This document shows positions 24,240 through 36,039 of a stretch of DNA of 64,000 nucleotides, in pieces. Within the stretch, counting starts at the first letter, position 1; each line of letters opens with the position of its first letter. The stretch spans positions 40,522,001 to 40,586,000 of the forward strand of contig NC_090986.1 in assembly GCF_041146395.1 (NCBI RefSeq), read 5' to 3'. The notes beneath the pieces are model-generated. The model saw nothing but the letters and a program-made list of their open reading frames with translations, was not told the DNA's origin and ran no database searches. A program made the position numbers and the translations under genes. This DNA comes from Eulemur rufifrons (lineage: Eukaryota; Chordata; Mammalia; Primates; Lemuridae).

Positions 24240-24600
24240 TTTCATCATATATATTTATCATGCACAACATGTTTTAAAATATATATACATTGTGGAATGG
24301 CTTAACAGAGCTAATTATCATCTCCATTACATCACATACTTATTTTTTTGTGGTGAGAACACTTACAATTTACTCACAGAGATTTTTATGAATAGGATAC
24401 ATTGTTGTGAACCACATAGAGTTGAATTCTCTATATAGGAAATACTATTCAATTTATTTGGAATTCTACTGCATTGGAGTTTGTCTTTTCTCCCTCATTT
24501 GTTTATATATTTATCCAATAATTTACTTATGCCAATAAAGTCTCATAGATATTTATTTTATGCTCTGGATTATAATACAATACTACTTTATTTTGTTGCT
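24240..24600 (-). mobile_element. Old L1 3' end fragment
   Basis: Reversed, decayed L1 3' UTR text: TATTTATCATGCACAACATG, ACATTGTGGAATGGCTTAAC, then TTTTTTTGTGGTGAGAACAC. The right boundary is uncertain. Confidence 0.55.
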
Positions 24601-24762
24601 CAAATTGTTCCAGCTTTGGCCATCCTGAAATAAATGAATGAAAAACAGGATACATAAGGATAATAGAAAGCTCTGTTATTGAGTTTCAAAGGTATAGAAA
24701 TTTAAAAAAACACATAAATATATGTTTAGTAAAAGTAGCTTAAAAATGGAAAGATAACACAC

Positions 24763-25238
24763 TGTGATAGGTTGAACAATTGCTCCCAAGATATCCAGAT
24801 CCTAATTTCTTGAACCTGTGAATGTTACTTTATGTGATACGAGAAACTTTTTAGATGTTATTCAGTTAAGGATTTTGAGAGAGTAAATTATCCTGGATTA
24901 TCTGGGTGGACCTTAAATGTAGTCACAAGTGTCCTTACAATAGGGAAGCAGAGGAAGTTTTATACAGACAAAGAAGGCAATGTGACCACTGAAGCAGGAT
25001 TCTACAATGCTGGCTTTGAAGATAAAAGGTGGAGCTAGGATGCAAGCGACATAGCTCTAGAAGTTGGAAAAGGCAAGAAAATGAATTTTCCTCTAGAGCA
25101 TGATTCTGCTGAAATTTGGTTTGGCCTAGTGAAGACATTTCAGACTTCAGGACTCCAGAATCACGACAGAATAAATATCTGTTCTTTTAGGTCACCAGAT
25201 TTTTGGTAATTTGTGACAGCATGTATAGGAAGTCCTTA
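24763..25238 (+). mobile_element. Solo LTR, MaLR-like
   Basis: The same block order as at 4087-4572: GGTTGAACAATTGCTCCCAA, AGATATCCAGATCCTAATTT, ATTATCCTGGATTATCTGGG, GGACCTTAAATGTAGTCACA, AGAAGTTGGAAAAGGCAAGA, and an AATAAATATCTGTTCTTTTA polyadenylation region. No internal retroviral sequence follows. Confidence 0.8.
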
Positions 25239-27395
25239 AAAGATATGTGGGTTGGCTCTAGCTTCCTATAGAATTGAAGACCCCCCCCCATTAGTACTCC
25301 TCTCTAGGGTGGAGCCCCAAGTGAATGGAGAGCCTGGGGCAGAAACCCCTGGACACTGCTTCTTCCCAGTCTTTGTCTGACAGTCTAACAACTTGTACTT
25401 TTTTGCCAGAGCATCTATTTTAAGTGGAGTTTACCTGCCAACTAATTAGAGATTATTAGGCAAAAAAGAACGATTCATGTCTCTCTGGATGTGTAACTTC
25501 AAAGTCTCCAAGGTTGAGCCTCTTGGAAAGCAACAGAACTGAATATACTTAGCAAACATTTCAAATAAAATGAAAATTGTCTTAGATAAATGGGCCAAAA
25601 ACATCCTGAGTATGAGCAAAATAGAAAACGATTCCTCTGAAGGGATGAAAAACAAATGTCAAAGAGGCTGAAAATATGCTAGCATGTGAGGAATGCTATT
25701 AATTTGTTGAACTTTTTTTAGAAATAAGAATTTAAAACAATGTGTCTCCAAGTTGACCAATGACATTTTTGAAGTATTTATCAAAATAGAAAAAGAAAAC
25801 TAAAAGAATAGAAAAAAAATCTCAGGGGAAGTTAAACTGATCTAGCATACATAATAAATTTTTATATAAAATGGATTTTAGGTAAATATGACATTAGAAA
25901 GATTACTAAGGAAATGAGTCCATATACTCTCATGTGTGGTATAAAGTAATTCTTATGCTTAAAGACTGTAAATGTCTGTGTCACATATCATTCTACTACA
26001 GGTGACCTGGTGAAAGACCCATATTTTACTCCAATTATGTGACAAAAAGGCTTCATCAAGAACACTCTAATAGGCTACCTAAATTCCTTTTTAAGTATCT
26101 CCCCTGGAAATATAAGGTCTTCCCCAGTGATCTGCAATATACAGATCATCACATATCATTCTTTCAAGCCAGTAAGTATTCATTGACTATCTGCTACATG
26201 GTGGGCACTAACGGAGTTTCTATCCCCAAGGAACTCTGTGAAGTTGAGGTTTTGTGGACAGTAAGTTTATCTGATCTTTCATCACTACTTCTTATTTTTC
26301 ACTTATTATTACCTTCAAGCAAAAGGGTCAGATAGAAAGGATAATACTGTTCTCAAAGGAAGCATTTGAATAGACTATTGAAAACATTTCACCAATACAG
26401 TTTGATGGGGTTTTTTTTGTTTGTTTGTTTGCCTTTTTGGTCTAGCTACATATTTCTTAATGGTCAACATTAGGAGCTGCTTTTCATTCTCTAAAGTTTC
26501 CTCTCTTGTACTGAATGAAACTTTAAGTGTAACTTAATCATTGTATGAACACAATGGATTCACACCTTCCCTCTGTATTTTAGCTTTTATCTGATAGACA
26601 TCCTTATGTTTCACATTCATGCTGTTCTGTTGACAGTTTTTTCTACCTATTAATTTATTCACTTTTACTGCACTAGTTGGTTTCTGCTATAAATCATGAA
26701 GCTGGACCAAGATAGGGAATTCGTTTCATATAAAAATGAGAGTGTAATGGGGACAGTGTGGCCTCATTATGTGGGTCAATTGTAATGGCATCTGATTTTA
26801 TTTTATTTTATTGTTTGGACTATGTAACTATAGTTGTATAGCAAGAAAAATTGCAATTCACATAGAGTGTCACAATTGCTGAAGTGAGGTTATATGTAAC
26901 AAACTTTGGTCCATTACCCCCTTGGAATTTCATTTCTGGCAGCCCCATATCATTTTTGGTCCTGTGTACATAGTGGGGACACGGCCAAGGCCCTGGGCAT
27001 TTAGCAAGCTCGGGTAGAGGCTCATAGGCTGGCCAACTTTGCTGCTGGTCCTCCCTAACCTTGACATAATTAACTGGGCTTTCATCTTTTAGTTTTGAGA
27101 AATGAGCCTCAGTCATACTTGTCCATACTGTGTTTACATCGGGGAATCCCACCTAGGACCCCAATTCCTCCATGACCAATTTCCTCTGGTTCTTGACAAT
27201 CTTCTGAGGTTTGGACTCCACTCTTGTCTCTGAAGCCCAGGTATTAACACTAAATGGACTCCAGTTATTTGGTGTCAGTCTTCTTTGGTAGTTTCTTCAA
27301 TCTTCACCCCCTATCTGGTACCAGAGCCATCCACAGTCTTCCTGAAATGGTTCTCTGTCTGCTGAGAATCTCTCTTATAGTCTTGGATGTTCAAG
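25239..27395. other. Unassigned non-coding DNA
   Basis: No gene could be supported. A block near 26165-26245 (TTGACTATCTGCTACATGGT) resembles an ancient L2/MIR-type repeat. The minus-strand frame at 26820-27152 (110 codons) carries no recognised domain. A retroviral internal remnant is possible but unproven. GTTTGTTTGTTTG lies at 26419-26431. Confidence 0.35.
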
Positions 27396-27396
27396 A

Positions 27397-27408
27397 CTCT
27401 GACTCATT
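27397..27408 (+). repeat. Target-site duplication, left copy (twin-primed L1)
   Basis: CTCTGACTCATT, identical to 28281-28292. Confidence 0.9.
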
Positions 27409-28280
27409 TTTTTGTTGCATCCTGGTTTTGGTATCAGGGTGATTGATGTTGGCTTCATAAAACGTGTTGGGGAGGATTTCTTCCTTCTCAATGTTGTGGA
27501 ATAGTTTCTGCAGGACAGGCACCAGTTATTCTTTGTAAGTCTGGTAAAATTCAGGTGTGAAACCATCTCATGTAGAATTTTTTTTTTTTTTTTTTTAGGA
27601 AGACTATTTATTGCTGCTTCAATTTTGGTACTTGATATTGGTCTGTTCAGGAATTCTATTTCTTCTTGACTGAGCCTAGGGAGGCTGTGTGTATCTAAGA
27701 ATTTGTCCATTTCCTCCACATTTTCAAGTTTATGTGCATAGAGGTTTTTATAGTATTCATACATGATATTTTGTATTTCTGTGGTATCAGTTGTAATTTC
27801 TCATTTTTCATTCCTGATTGAGCTTACTAGAGTCCTTTCTTTTCTGCTTCTGGTTAATCTAGCAAGAGGCGTGTCAATTTTGTTTATGTTTTTTAAAGAA
27901 CCAACATTTTGTTTTATTAATCTTCTGTACAGTTTTTTCTGTTATCCATATCATTTAGTTCTGCTCTCATCTTCTTTATTTCATTTCTTCTGCTGGAGCC
28001 AATATCCCTCAAGAATATAGATGTGAAAATTATCAACAAAATCCTAGCAAACCAAATTTAGATGCTTATCAAAAAATAATCCATCACAACCAAGTGGGCT
28101 TCAACCCAGAGATGCAGGGATTGTTTGACATATGCAAATCTATAAATGTAATTCACCACATAAATAGAAGTAAAAATAAAGCACATATGATCCTCTCAAT
28201 AGACACAAAAGAAGCAAAGGCAATACATGTAACCTAAACATTTGTACCCCCATAATATGCTGAAGTAAAAAAAAAAAAAA
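27409..28280 (+). mobile_element. L1 insertion with inverted 5' part and internal deletion
   Basis: Flanked by a 12-bp duplication. From 27409 to about 27996 the sequence is ORF2 in reverse orientation, and the minus strand reads PKPGCNKKM back to the region around [20 protein letters not shown]. From about 27997 the sequence is ORF2 in forward orientation (GCCAATATCCCTCAAGAATA, the coding region for a [16 protein letters not shown] motif). Near 28213 it jumps to the L1 3' tail (ATGTAACCTAAACATTTGTA) and an A tract. The two ORF2 parts are adjacent in the parent element, which is the signature of twin priming. The jump to the tail is an additional deletion. The coding frames are broken, with an A/T tract at 27580-27597. 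Confidence 0.92.
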
Positions 28281-28292
28281 CTCTGACTCATT
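28281..28292 (+). repeat. Target-site duplication, right copy (twin-primed L1)
   Basis: CTCTGACTCATT, directly after the A tail and matching 27397-27408. Confidence 0.9.
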
Positions 28293-28974
28293 GCAACTAA
28301 CTTTTCCCTATAGAGTGTGGTTAAGAATCTTTCTTCATTACCTATAGTATCCACCCCCTTGCCAAGCCCAAAGAATGCTATTTCTATATCCATCAACTAC
28401 TATTTCTATATCCATAAATAAAGACAGGCAACCTTACCAAAAATATCTCTTTATTGATTTCTTTAAATTTGGTATGCTATTTTATAAAATAAGTGCATGC
28501 TAATATCCAACACATTATGTAGTGAAAAGTGAATTGCCCACCTTTCTCTCTTCTGATGGTACTCCTTGAAGAAACCAGAGTTAACAGTCTATCAGGAATA
28601 ATTATCACCCCACCTGCATGTCAGAATCACCGGGAGAGTTTTAAAAATACAGATACGTAGTCTGTCTTCGGTGGTGTGCTGCTAAATTTTTAACAACCAG
28701 CTCCCTGGGAATAAGGGTATGGGACAGGGTCTAGTTTGTAGCAACTGTTGATTATTCATGAATACTACCATTAAGGACAATTTCAAGCTGCCAACAAGAA
28801 ATTGTAGAAATTAACTGGCTGTCAGAATTTCTGAAAATCTTATAATCAGCTCTCGCAGACCACTGCCTCCAGCCCCTTACCATCCTATCCCACTGTAAAT
28901 GAATCAGAATCTGTGGGGATCAGTCCAAGGTAAATTTATCTCACAACAAAGCCCTTCTAAGGCAGTGTTTGGCC
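28293..28974. other. Unassigned non-coding DNA
   Basis: No gene or repeat family recognised. Confidence 0.35.
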
Positions 28975-29155
28975 CCTGAGTTTGTAACCTGCCTCTGTCA
29001 CCTAATATCTCTGTAACCTTGGGAGACTTACTATGCCTCAATTTTCTCCAACTGTAATATGGTGATATTCATTGACCCTACCTTACAGGGTAATTATGAA
29101 GATTCAATGAATTTATGTAAATCCCTCAATGCCCAGCGTGTAGCTATTATTTTTC
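28975..29155 (+). mobile_element. MIR SINE
   Basis: MIR core text is readable: GTCACCTAATATCTCTGTAA, CCTTGGGAGACTTACTATGC, CTCAATTTTCTCCAACTGTA, ACAGGGTAATTATGAAGATT, and AATGCCCAGCGTGTAGC at the end. Confidence 0.85.
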
Positions 29156-32100
29156 TCTCAGAGCTCGGTTTCTTCCTCTTAACTAAGCTGCTTGGAGAAG
29201 ACTGTCTAAACTCGAATGGTAATTTTTGCATATTGGGTTATCCAAAACAGCTCAAGGATTTGTATTGGAAAGAATTTAAGATGAGCCTAGATTAAGAATT
29301 CAGACAGAGGACAAATAAGAATTTTAATTAAAATGATAATTAAAATTCTTAGAATATTTTATTTCTTTCCTTGCTCCAGGCTGGAATGAAGAGGTTAGGC
29401 AACATTTGATCAGCTTGAAATATTTCCTGTGGACTTTACCCCAATATTGTGAATCTAGTTTAAAAATGCATGCTGATTTGGCCTTGTGCATTACACAAAG
29501 GCACATTCCTTTAAAGAAGCTGACCTCCACAGAGTAAAAACAGGCTCGAGCTTTGATGAATACTGAAAGCATAAATCAGTCCCTTGAAATGAATTTCTAA
29601 AGAAGAGCTTAAGGGTTCAGATCCGTTTCTCATATCATTAAAAAAACCTGCTCTCTTAAGGAAACCCCATTCACTTTAAATCATAGAAATTTAGAGCTGG
29701 AAGGCACCTTAGAGATCATTTCTTATTCACCTAAAAGGAAAGAACTTGTTTCTAGCTAGATCTGAGGTTTTAATAAGCAAGTTCTGAACAAGCCCCTGGC
29801 ATTTCCTCAAATGTTCATAGATCTCAGTTTTTCCCTCTCTTAATCGAGCCTTAAACATTTGCTGAAAGTTCCTGTTAACCATACTTTGCCAGGTCACTCT
29901 AAACAAAAGGAGACCTACTAAACAAGAAAAGACAGGAACAATAATAGAAGGTTACTTCTAAATGATGGCATTGGATTAGCTTAGAAATATGTTCTTTTGC
30001 AGCAACACAGCGTTTGCAAATATAAGTAGGATTCAACTGTGAAGCAAGTTGTGGTCCATGTTAAGTGATAATAAAAGATCCATCTTGTGCAGATAATCTG
30101 TATTCTCACAGCTCTTTGCTTATGGAAAACTGTTTACAGTGGAAAAAGTAAAACACCAGTAAGATACAATTACTGTGTAGGCCGCCCAACAGAGTAGCAA
30201 TTATGTTCCAAGCTTTGGACATTTTCCTCTGTGGTTCAGAAATATGGAGTTTCATCTTTTAAAAAAATGTTTTAGAATTCTACATATGACGTGTGATATC
30301 AAGGAGGAAAGGGAAGAAAGCCAGTATTTTTTAAAGTTCTTGTTTCACACAGGACACGGCAAGTAGTTCTTCCCATATGTTCTCCCATGAAACATCATGA
30401 CAACTGTGGAAGTTAGGTTTCATAATATGTTCAAGTCCTGGGATGAATACTTAGCAAAACTGTTTTGCACAGCTGTATCTGACTGAAAATGTCTTGGTCA
30501 ACCTTAGTAGACCCATGATGGTTATGGAAGTAAAGGATGAATGCAGTGTTTCTATAAGAGCGCTTACCTGTGTAGGTGTCTGCCTTGCACATTCTTCTAT
30601 AGGCTCCACTGAGAATAGAAACACTGTCTTATTCATCTCCATATGATAGGCATTATCCCCTGGTGCTTTGAGGAATACTCTTGGTCTGTAATAACTGGAA
30701 AGATTCCAACATTAACATATGGTTACATAATTATAGGCCCTATCAGACTTCCGACAGAATTTTCAAATGTTTTGTCAATAGGAAATTAAGTAGGACTTAA
30801 CATAATACCCCATTTGGGGAATTAGTAGTTGCTAAATGAACATTAGTTTTCTTCTTCCCCTCTGTGCAGTCCTGGAGGTGGGACAAGAGAATGTGTGAGG
30901 AGGGGTATGTTGAAGTATATTATGTGTTCTGGGGTTCTTGAGTATACATGGAGGTTTACTACAATGGCAATAGTACAATTAGTGTCAAACTGAATGCCTT
31001 AGGAATCAAATGTGCTAATGAGGACTGGTACACATCATTCAAGTACCATTTATATCAATGTCTTTATGAGGAAATTCACTGACTCTCAAATAATTTACAA
31101 CAAACCTTTGGACTAACACTACTCTGTATTTGTCTGAACAGTATAGGACTCATTTAAATTCAAGCAGTTTCAGTTTAAATACATTGAAATAATTCGGGAA
31201 GTTAAGGTTTTGTGAGGAAATCCTGACTAATTTTATCTTTCCATAATCGCTATTTAATATTCATGAGTTAATATTTTCTTGGCACAAATTTACATAAGAA
31301 ATATTATCTATTAATATGTTAATATACACTACATCTTCTGTGAAAAGCGGGTTTGGTGAACTTGCCACTAGATAATACTAATCTTAAATTTTTGCTTAAA
31401 AAACATGTAGAAAGTCTCTGCACAAAGATGTTTACAGTTTCAAAAAATGCATGATGTGACCAGTCAAGAGTCCAAAACAAGTAAGAAAAACTCAGCTTCC
31501 TCTACAGTAAGAACCCAAATTGTGTGTTTCACAGGTCAGGAGGAAACAGGAAGTCTACAGGTGGTAGGTTCCACCCAGAGTATCAGCGGGGGAGATTTTA
31601 GATCCACAGGGAAGCTGGAAAATATATTCAGGGAGGGTTCTCATTGACACTACTTTAAAGCTTCAGGGATTTCTTTAAAGTATGTGAGGCTTAAAAATCT
31701 CCTTCCTTTAAGTGCCCACTGGAATACTGGGACTGATTGAACTCAGATGAAACTAGAGCCCGTACCGTTTTCTCCCCGCTCAGTTCTCCCAGACAGAATT
31801 CTTGATGCTCTAAGTATGTGTTGAAGTGGCTAAATGTAGCTTTTGGATGATGAGAAAACTACAGATTTCCTTTTGGATGATCAAGACGTGGGAAGGAGCT
31901 ATTGGAGGCATTCAAAACAAAACAACAGAAAACTCAGACAAAAACCTCAAATCAGGAGAAAAGGAAGCAATCAACCTCCTGACCTTGAAGAACCCCATGA
32001 AAATCTGCCTACTCAGATTTTGCTAGTCCATTTAAAATCTTGTTTGTGCCCTGTCTTAATCGGCTCAGATTCTTTTTAAAACATCTTTTATCTTTATTTT

Positions 32101-32734
32101 TTTAGCAAGTTTCATATTCCTGAGTTTGTGATCACTTGCGCTATTAGTTTTGCTAATGTCAGTTATTGTTTGGGGGTGAACAGCAGGAAATGCTTTGAGG
32201 CTCCCTGAAAGTAGTGATTGATTCTAGTTCCAGACTTTAAAGTGAATTCTGGCAACCAGATGGATGTTTAGAGATGAGAGCGAGGAGTTACAGTCTGTAA
32301 GAACTGGAGAAGCTCTGTGGTGGGAAGCAGCCCAGGGAAAGAGGTCTTGGTATAGAAAAAGAAGTTGAGGATTGGATTAGGTATATATCTCTCAAAGTGC
32401 TCCTAAATGAGATGGCCTGCCTGACCCATACAAGGGGTTAGACATAGGTTAGAATTTTAAAGAGAATCCAGAAATTTGAGGTGTTAAAGGAGAGAAGATC
32501 TAGGTCAAAAATAGACTGGTGTTCGTGTGGTCAAAGACAGCCACAACCAAAGAGTCTTCCAAGCAAAGTTTCTCTCTGCAAATTATCTTCCCACTTGGAC
32601 TCTAATTTCTCACTCATACATGTTCATGGATTTTACTTCATATATTCATTTTAAGAGCAATTTAAAAGTTTTCATCACATGGCAATACCTCTCTTACACA
32701 TCACTATCCACCTTGTAATAAGGTAACTGGATGA
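29156..32734. other. Unassigned non-coding DNA
   Basis: No gene could be supported. It holds a perfect palindrome at 29317-29350. The short overlapping frames at 31826-32079 have no recognised domain. The block at 29680-29735 (ATCATAGAAATTTAGAGCTG) resembles part of an ancient mammalian repeat. Confidence 0.35.
29317..29350. repeat. Perfect inverted repeat, 14-bp arms
   Basis: AAGAATTTTAATTA and its exact reverse complement TAATTAAAATTCTT, separated by AAATGA. Confidence 0.95.
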
Positions 32735-32862
32735 TCTCCCTTATTCTGGACTGTGTGCTGCTAGGGGCAGATACCACGTCCCACTTGTCTGTGGCGTTCC
32801 AGTGCTTGCAACATACTGGGCACTGAAAGATGTGTTGAAATAAAATGTTACATTGATGTGAG
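32735..32862 (+). mobile_element. L2 LINE 3' end fragment
   Basis: Decayed L2 3' text: ACTGTGTGCTGCTAGGGGCA, then GTGCTTGCAACATACTGGGC and a terminal ATGTGTTGAAATAAAATG. Confidence 0.55.
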
Positions 32863-34491
32863 GGTGTTGTTGAAGTTGAGCTATAACCTCTGAAAGGAAA
32901 ACCAAGACCTTAGATAAAGAGAGGGAGGAAGGGAATATGCTGTTATATTTCACACCCCTTCTCCAAAATAGAACATAATTTCACTAATCTTACTTTATAA
33001 ACTTTGTGTCTTCTCTCAGACCATAACTGACCATAACTGAATATTCTTCTTTTACGTCAGGTATGATTGAAAATAAAAACACTGAAGATAAAAATGTAGC
33101 TGGAAAAGGCTGACAAGGGGTAAAAAGGAAGGCCCCAAAGTATTTGTACAGCAGTTTATCAGACATGAATGCCAAGTGTTTAGAAGCAGGTGGTGCCTGC
33201 AGCTGATAAAAAGTATGGTCAATAATTAAAAACCCAGGAAAGAAAAGAAAGGTCTACAAGTGTCTGCAGAGAAGCAAAGGGCAAGTCAGAATTAATGGGA
33301 CTTCCAGGGGGAGTTGAATTAGATTGATCTTATTCTAGTTAGACAATCTTGAGATTTTCTCATTGGAAAAAACACTTAAACACATTGTATATTGGAATAG
33401 AAATGCTATACATTTTTCAGTAATTATCTAATGATAAAGTTGATAGGATCATTGCACTGATTTATTTAGCTATTGTGATAAGAACATTGATTTTTCATGG
33501 TCATAGTTTAAGAATATAATATAGTTACCTCCTTTTCCTGGAAAAATACAATAGTATTTAAAAATTCAAACTTAATACTGGTTATTGATGGAATTATATT
33601 TATGTGCATTAAAAAGAATTCATTTCAGAGCCTCTTTTGATAGCGAATTTCCTTTGTGTATTTAAAGGAGCATTCCTATTGTACAATTTTTCAGAAAGAC
33701 CTTAATTCATATTTGCAGAATTTCCACAAATATTTGCTTGCTGCTTATTCAAAGGATTTATATTAGGGAGGTAAAATCAGAGAGAGGAAGAAAACTATGA
33801 GATCTTAGGCATCTTATTTACCTGCTCTACTGCGATCTGATCTGTAAAAGGCAGTTTATAATTCTGCTACATACCACCTTATAGGTGGATAATTCTGCTA
33901 CTTACGAGACAAAGTTTCCTGAATAATAAAATTCTTGTTGCATTATTGTGTAGACATAAATCTGTGTGCTAGAAGATGACCGTAGCCAAAAAGAAGAAGA
34001 GCCTTGCTTGCCTGGCTCTAGCACATTCTTCCCTTTCTGTGGTTGCTGTCTCTGTAGCAGTCCTGCTCTGCGGTGCAATGAGAAATGGGTGGAACTATAA
34101 CAGGATCCTTCCAAGTTGTTTTGCTCCAACAGCGCAGTTGCAAGTATCAGTCATCTTTCAATAGTTCTTCCCACCCCACTCACCGATTCAAACACCTTCA
34201 TTTCTCCTTAAAGAGAAATGACCAATCCGCTTTAAAGAAAAGCTAGTCCCCCAACAAATGAGAATCAACGTATATAGCAAAATATTTTATAATCGATTAA
34301 TCAAAGGAATAAAAAAGTGTAGGTACTACCACAGCATGCTGTGCTCTTTATTTTTATATCCATTATATCCACATGAGTATGGGTAGTTATTCTTTTTATT
34401 GATCATTCTTACTAGGTAGGTAGTATTTTCTTTTCCACGCTTGTAAAGGAGGAAATTTATTATAAGCACAATTTTAGTCCAATAGGAAGTC
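32863..34491. other. Unassigned non-coding DNA
   Basis: No gene or repeat family recognised. Open frames near 33902-34164 on both strands lack domains. Confidence 0.35.
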
Positions 34492-34499
34492 CTCTACAA
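34492..34499 (+). repeat. 8-bp target-site duplication, left copy (hAT)
   Basis: CTCTACAA; the right copy is CCCTACAA at 34813-34820 (7 of 8 bases match). Confidence 0.8.
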
Positions 34500-34812
34500 C
34501 GGCGGTCCCCAACGCCCGGGCCATGGACCGGTACCAGTCCTAGGCCTGTTAGGGACTGGGCCGCAGAGATCCTCGAAGAATTCACACCCCCATCCCCGCC
34601 TCTAGGCTGTGGAAAAATTGAACTCCATGAAACTTAGGAAGGTGGGGTGGGGTGGGCGGTGCACAGCAGGAAGGGAGGGGGGGTAGGGGATCCTGAGCAA
34701 GTGAAGAATCTTCTTCCATTTTACAGCTTTACAGCCGCTCCCCATCGTTAGCATCACAGTCTGAGCTCCCCCCACCCACACCCCCTGGTGCCAAAACAGT
34801 TGGGGGCTGCTG
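34500..34812. mobile_element. Non-autonomous hAT DNA transposon
   Basis: A 313-bp element with terminal inverted repeats: CGGCGGTCCCCAAC on the left and GTTGGGGGCTGCTG on the right (the reverse complement begins CAGCAGCCCCCAAC). It contains the subterminal text GGGCCATGGACCGGTACCAG and GCTTTACAGCCGCTCCCCAT, which belong to a known mammalian non-autonomous hAT family whose exact name I cannot fix from memory. 8-bp duplications flank it, as expected for hAT. It is G/C-rich and has no coding capacity. Confidence 0.88.
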
Positions 34813-34820
34813 CCCTACAA
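34813..34820 (+). repeat. 8-bp target-site duplication, right copy (hAT)
   Basis: CCCTACAA, versus CTCTACAA at 34492-34499. Confidence 0.8.
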
Positions 34821-35281
34821 TTCATGTGGTTTGTCAAAAAACTTAATATTGTTGGGAAAAAAGAGAGAACGAATGAATGGCCACATACAACCACTGTTCA
34901 CAATGTTTGGAAAACCAGCCCCCCTCTTTGTCTGGCAAAGTGACCTCTCTCTCCAGGACTCTACTCCAAAGGCTCAGCCTTAGCAAAATGCGCTTTTGCA
35001 TACTTACCTCTAGGGATTCAGTGTATAGTAAATAAAGAGATTATCTCACGTTATTTTAAATTTTTGATTTCCGTATCTGTCTCCTCCACTTCTCTGAATT
35101 TGTAGGGAGATTTGGTACCATGAATAAGTGAATAAATGATTAGACACCATGAACAACTAGAAAAGAAATGGCTAATAGAAGGAATTAGCAGAGATGATTT
35201 ATTCCAAGAACGAATGGGAAAAATGTGAGAACAAGAGAGAGGAAGAATAGAAAGAGGGTAAAATAAAATCTAGAAAAGAAG
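34821..35281. other. Unassigned non-coding DNA
   Basis: No gene or repeat family recognised. Confidence 0.35.
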
Positions 35282-35790
35282 ATTTTTTAAAAATTTCAAT
35301 AGGTTTATGGGGTACAAGTGGGGTTTTGTTACATGATACATTATATAGTGGTGAAGTCTGGGCTGTGTACTCATCACCCCAATAGTGTACATTGTACATA
35401 ATAGGTAATTTTTCATCTTTCACCCTCCTCTCAAACACCCCCCTTTTGAGTCTCCAATGTCCATTATACCACTCTGTGTGACTATACAGAGCCAGAGCTT
35501 AGCTCCCACTTATAAGTGAGAACATGCAGTATTTGGTTTTCCATTCCTGAGATACTTCACGTAGGGTAATGGTCTCTAGTTCCATCCAAGATGCTGCAAA
35601 AGACATTATTTCCTTCTTTTTAATGGCTGAGTAGTTTGCCATGAGGTATATATATGTACCACATTTTCTTTACCCACTCATCAGTTGATGGGCTTTTAGG
35701 TTGATTCCATAGTTTTGTGATTGTAAATTGTGCTGTGATAAACATGAGTGCAGGTATCTTTTTGATATAATGATTTCTTTCTACGAAAAA
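35282..35790 (-). mobile_element. 5'-truncated L1 3' end (L1PB/L1PA-like)
   Basis: Reversed L1 3' UTR and ORF2 end: TTCAATAGGTTTATGGGGTA, ACAAGTGGGGTTTTGTTACA, CCACTTATAAGTGAGAACAT, TTAATGGCTGAGTAGTTTGC, and ATAAACATGAGTGCAGGTAT. It is less decayed than the neighbouring old L1s. Confidence 0.9.
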
Positions 35791-35812
35791 CATGCTAGAG
35801 AAGATAGGGAAA

Positions 35813-35885
35813 GATTTTATATTAGTATGCGTATAGTATACTAATATAAAATCTATTATATAGTATACTAATATAATATAGTATA
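35813..35885. repeat. AT-rich inverted and direct repeat cluster
   Basis: The arm GATTTTATATTAGTAT (35813-35828) is exactly complementary to ATACTAATATAAAATC (35838-35853) across a 9-bp loop. A further related copy, TAGTATACTAATATAATA, follows at 35862-35879. Such sequence can extrude a cruciform. Confidence 0.9.
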
Positions 35886-36039
35886 GTAGTGTGGTGAAGT
35901 CAATAGGGTCAAATGTCCATTCTCAGTCAAGAAGGATTCTATAAAAAGTACTTCAGTAAAAATTTATACAGTAATTACAAAATATGTGCTCATTTTAATT
36001 GGTAAAACAATGCAAAGATATCTTTAAAAACTTATTTTG
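35886..36039. other. Unassigned non-coding DNA
   Basis: Nothing recognised. Confidence 0.3.

Noticed and set aside
26820..27152. 110-codon minus-strand frame considered as a retroviral gag remnant
   Set aside because: No major homology region or zinc knuckle is visible. It is left unassigned.
27763..28020. Plus-strand frame of 85 codons
   Set aside because: Antisense of the inverted ORF2 part of the twin-primed L1.
31826..32079. Overlapping plus-strand frames rich in K, D and Q considered as an exon
   Set aside because: No splice-site pair or recognised domain; the frames overlap each other in different phases.
33976..34164. Frame beginning MTVAKKKKSL, considered as a ribosomal protein pseudogene
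   Set aside because: The similarity stops after the lysine run; the rest matches no ribosomal protein I know.
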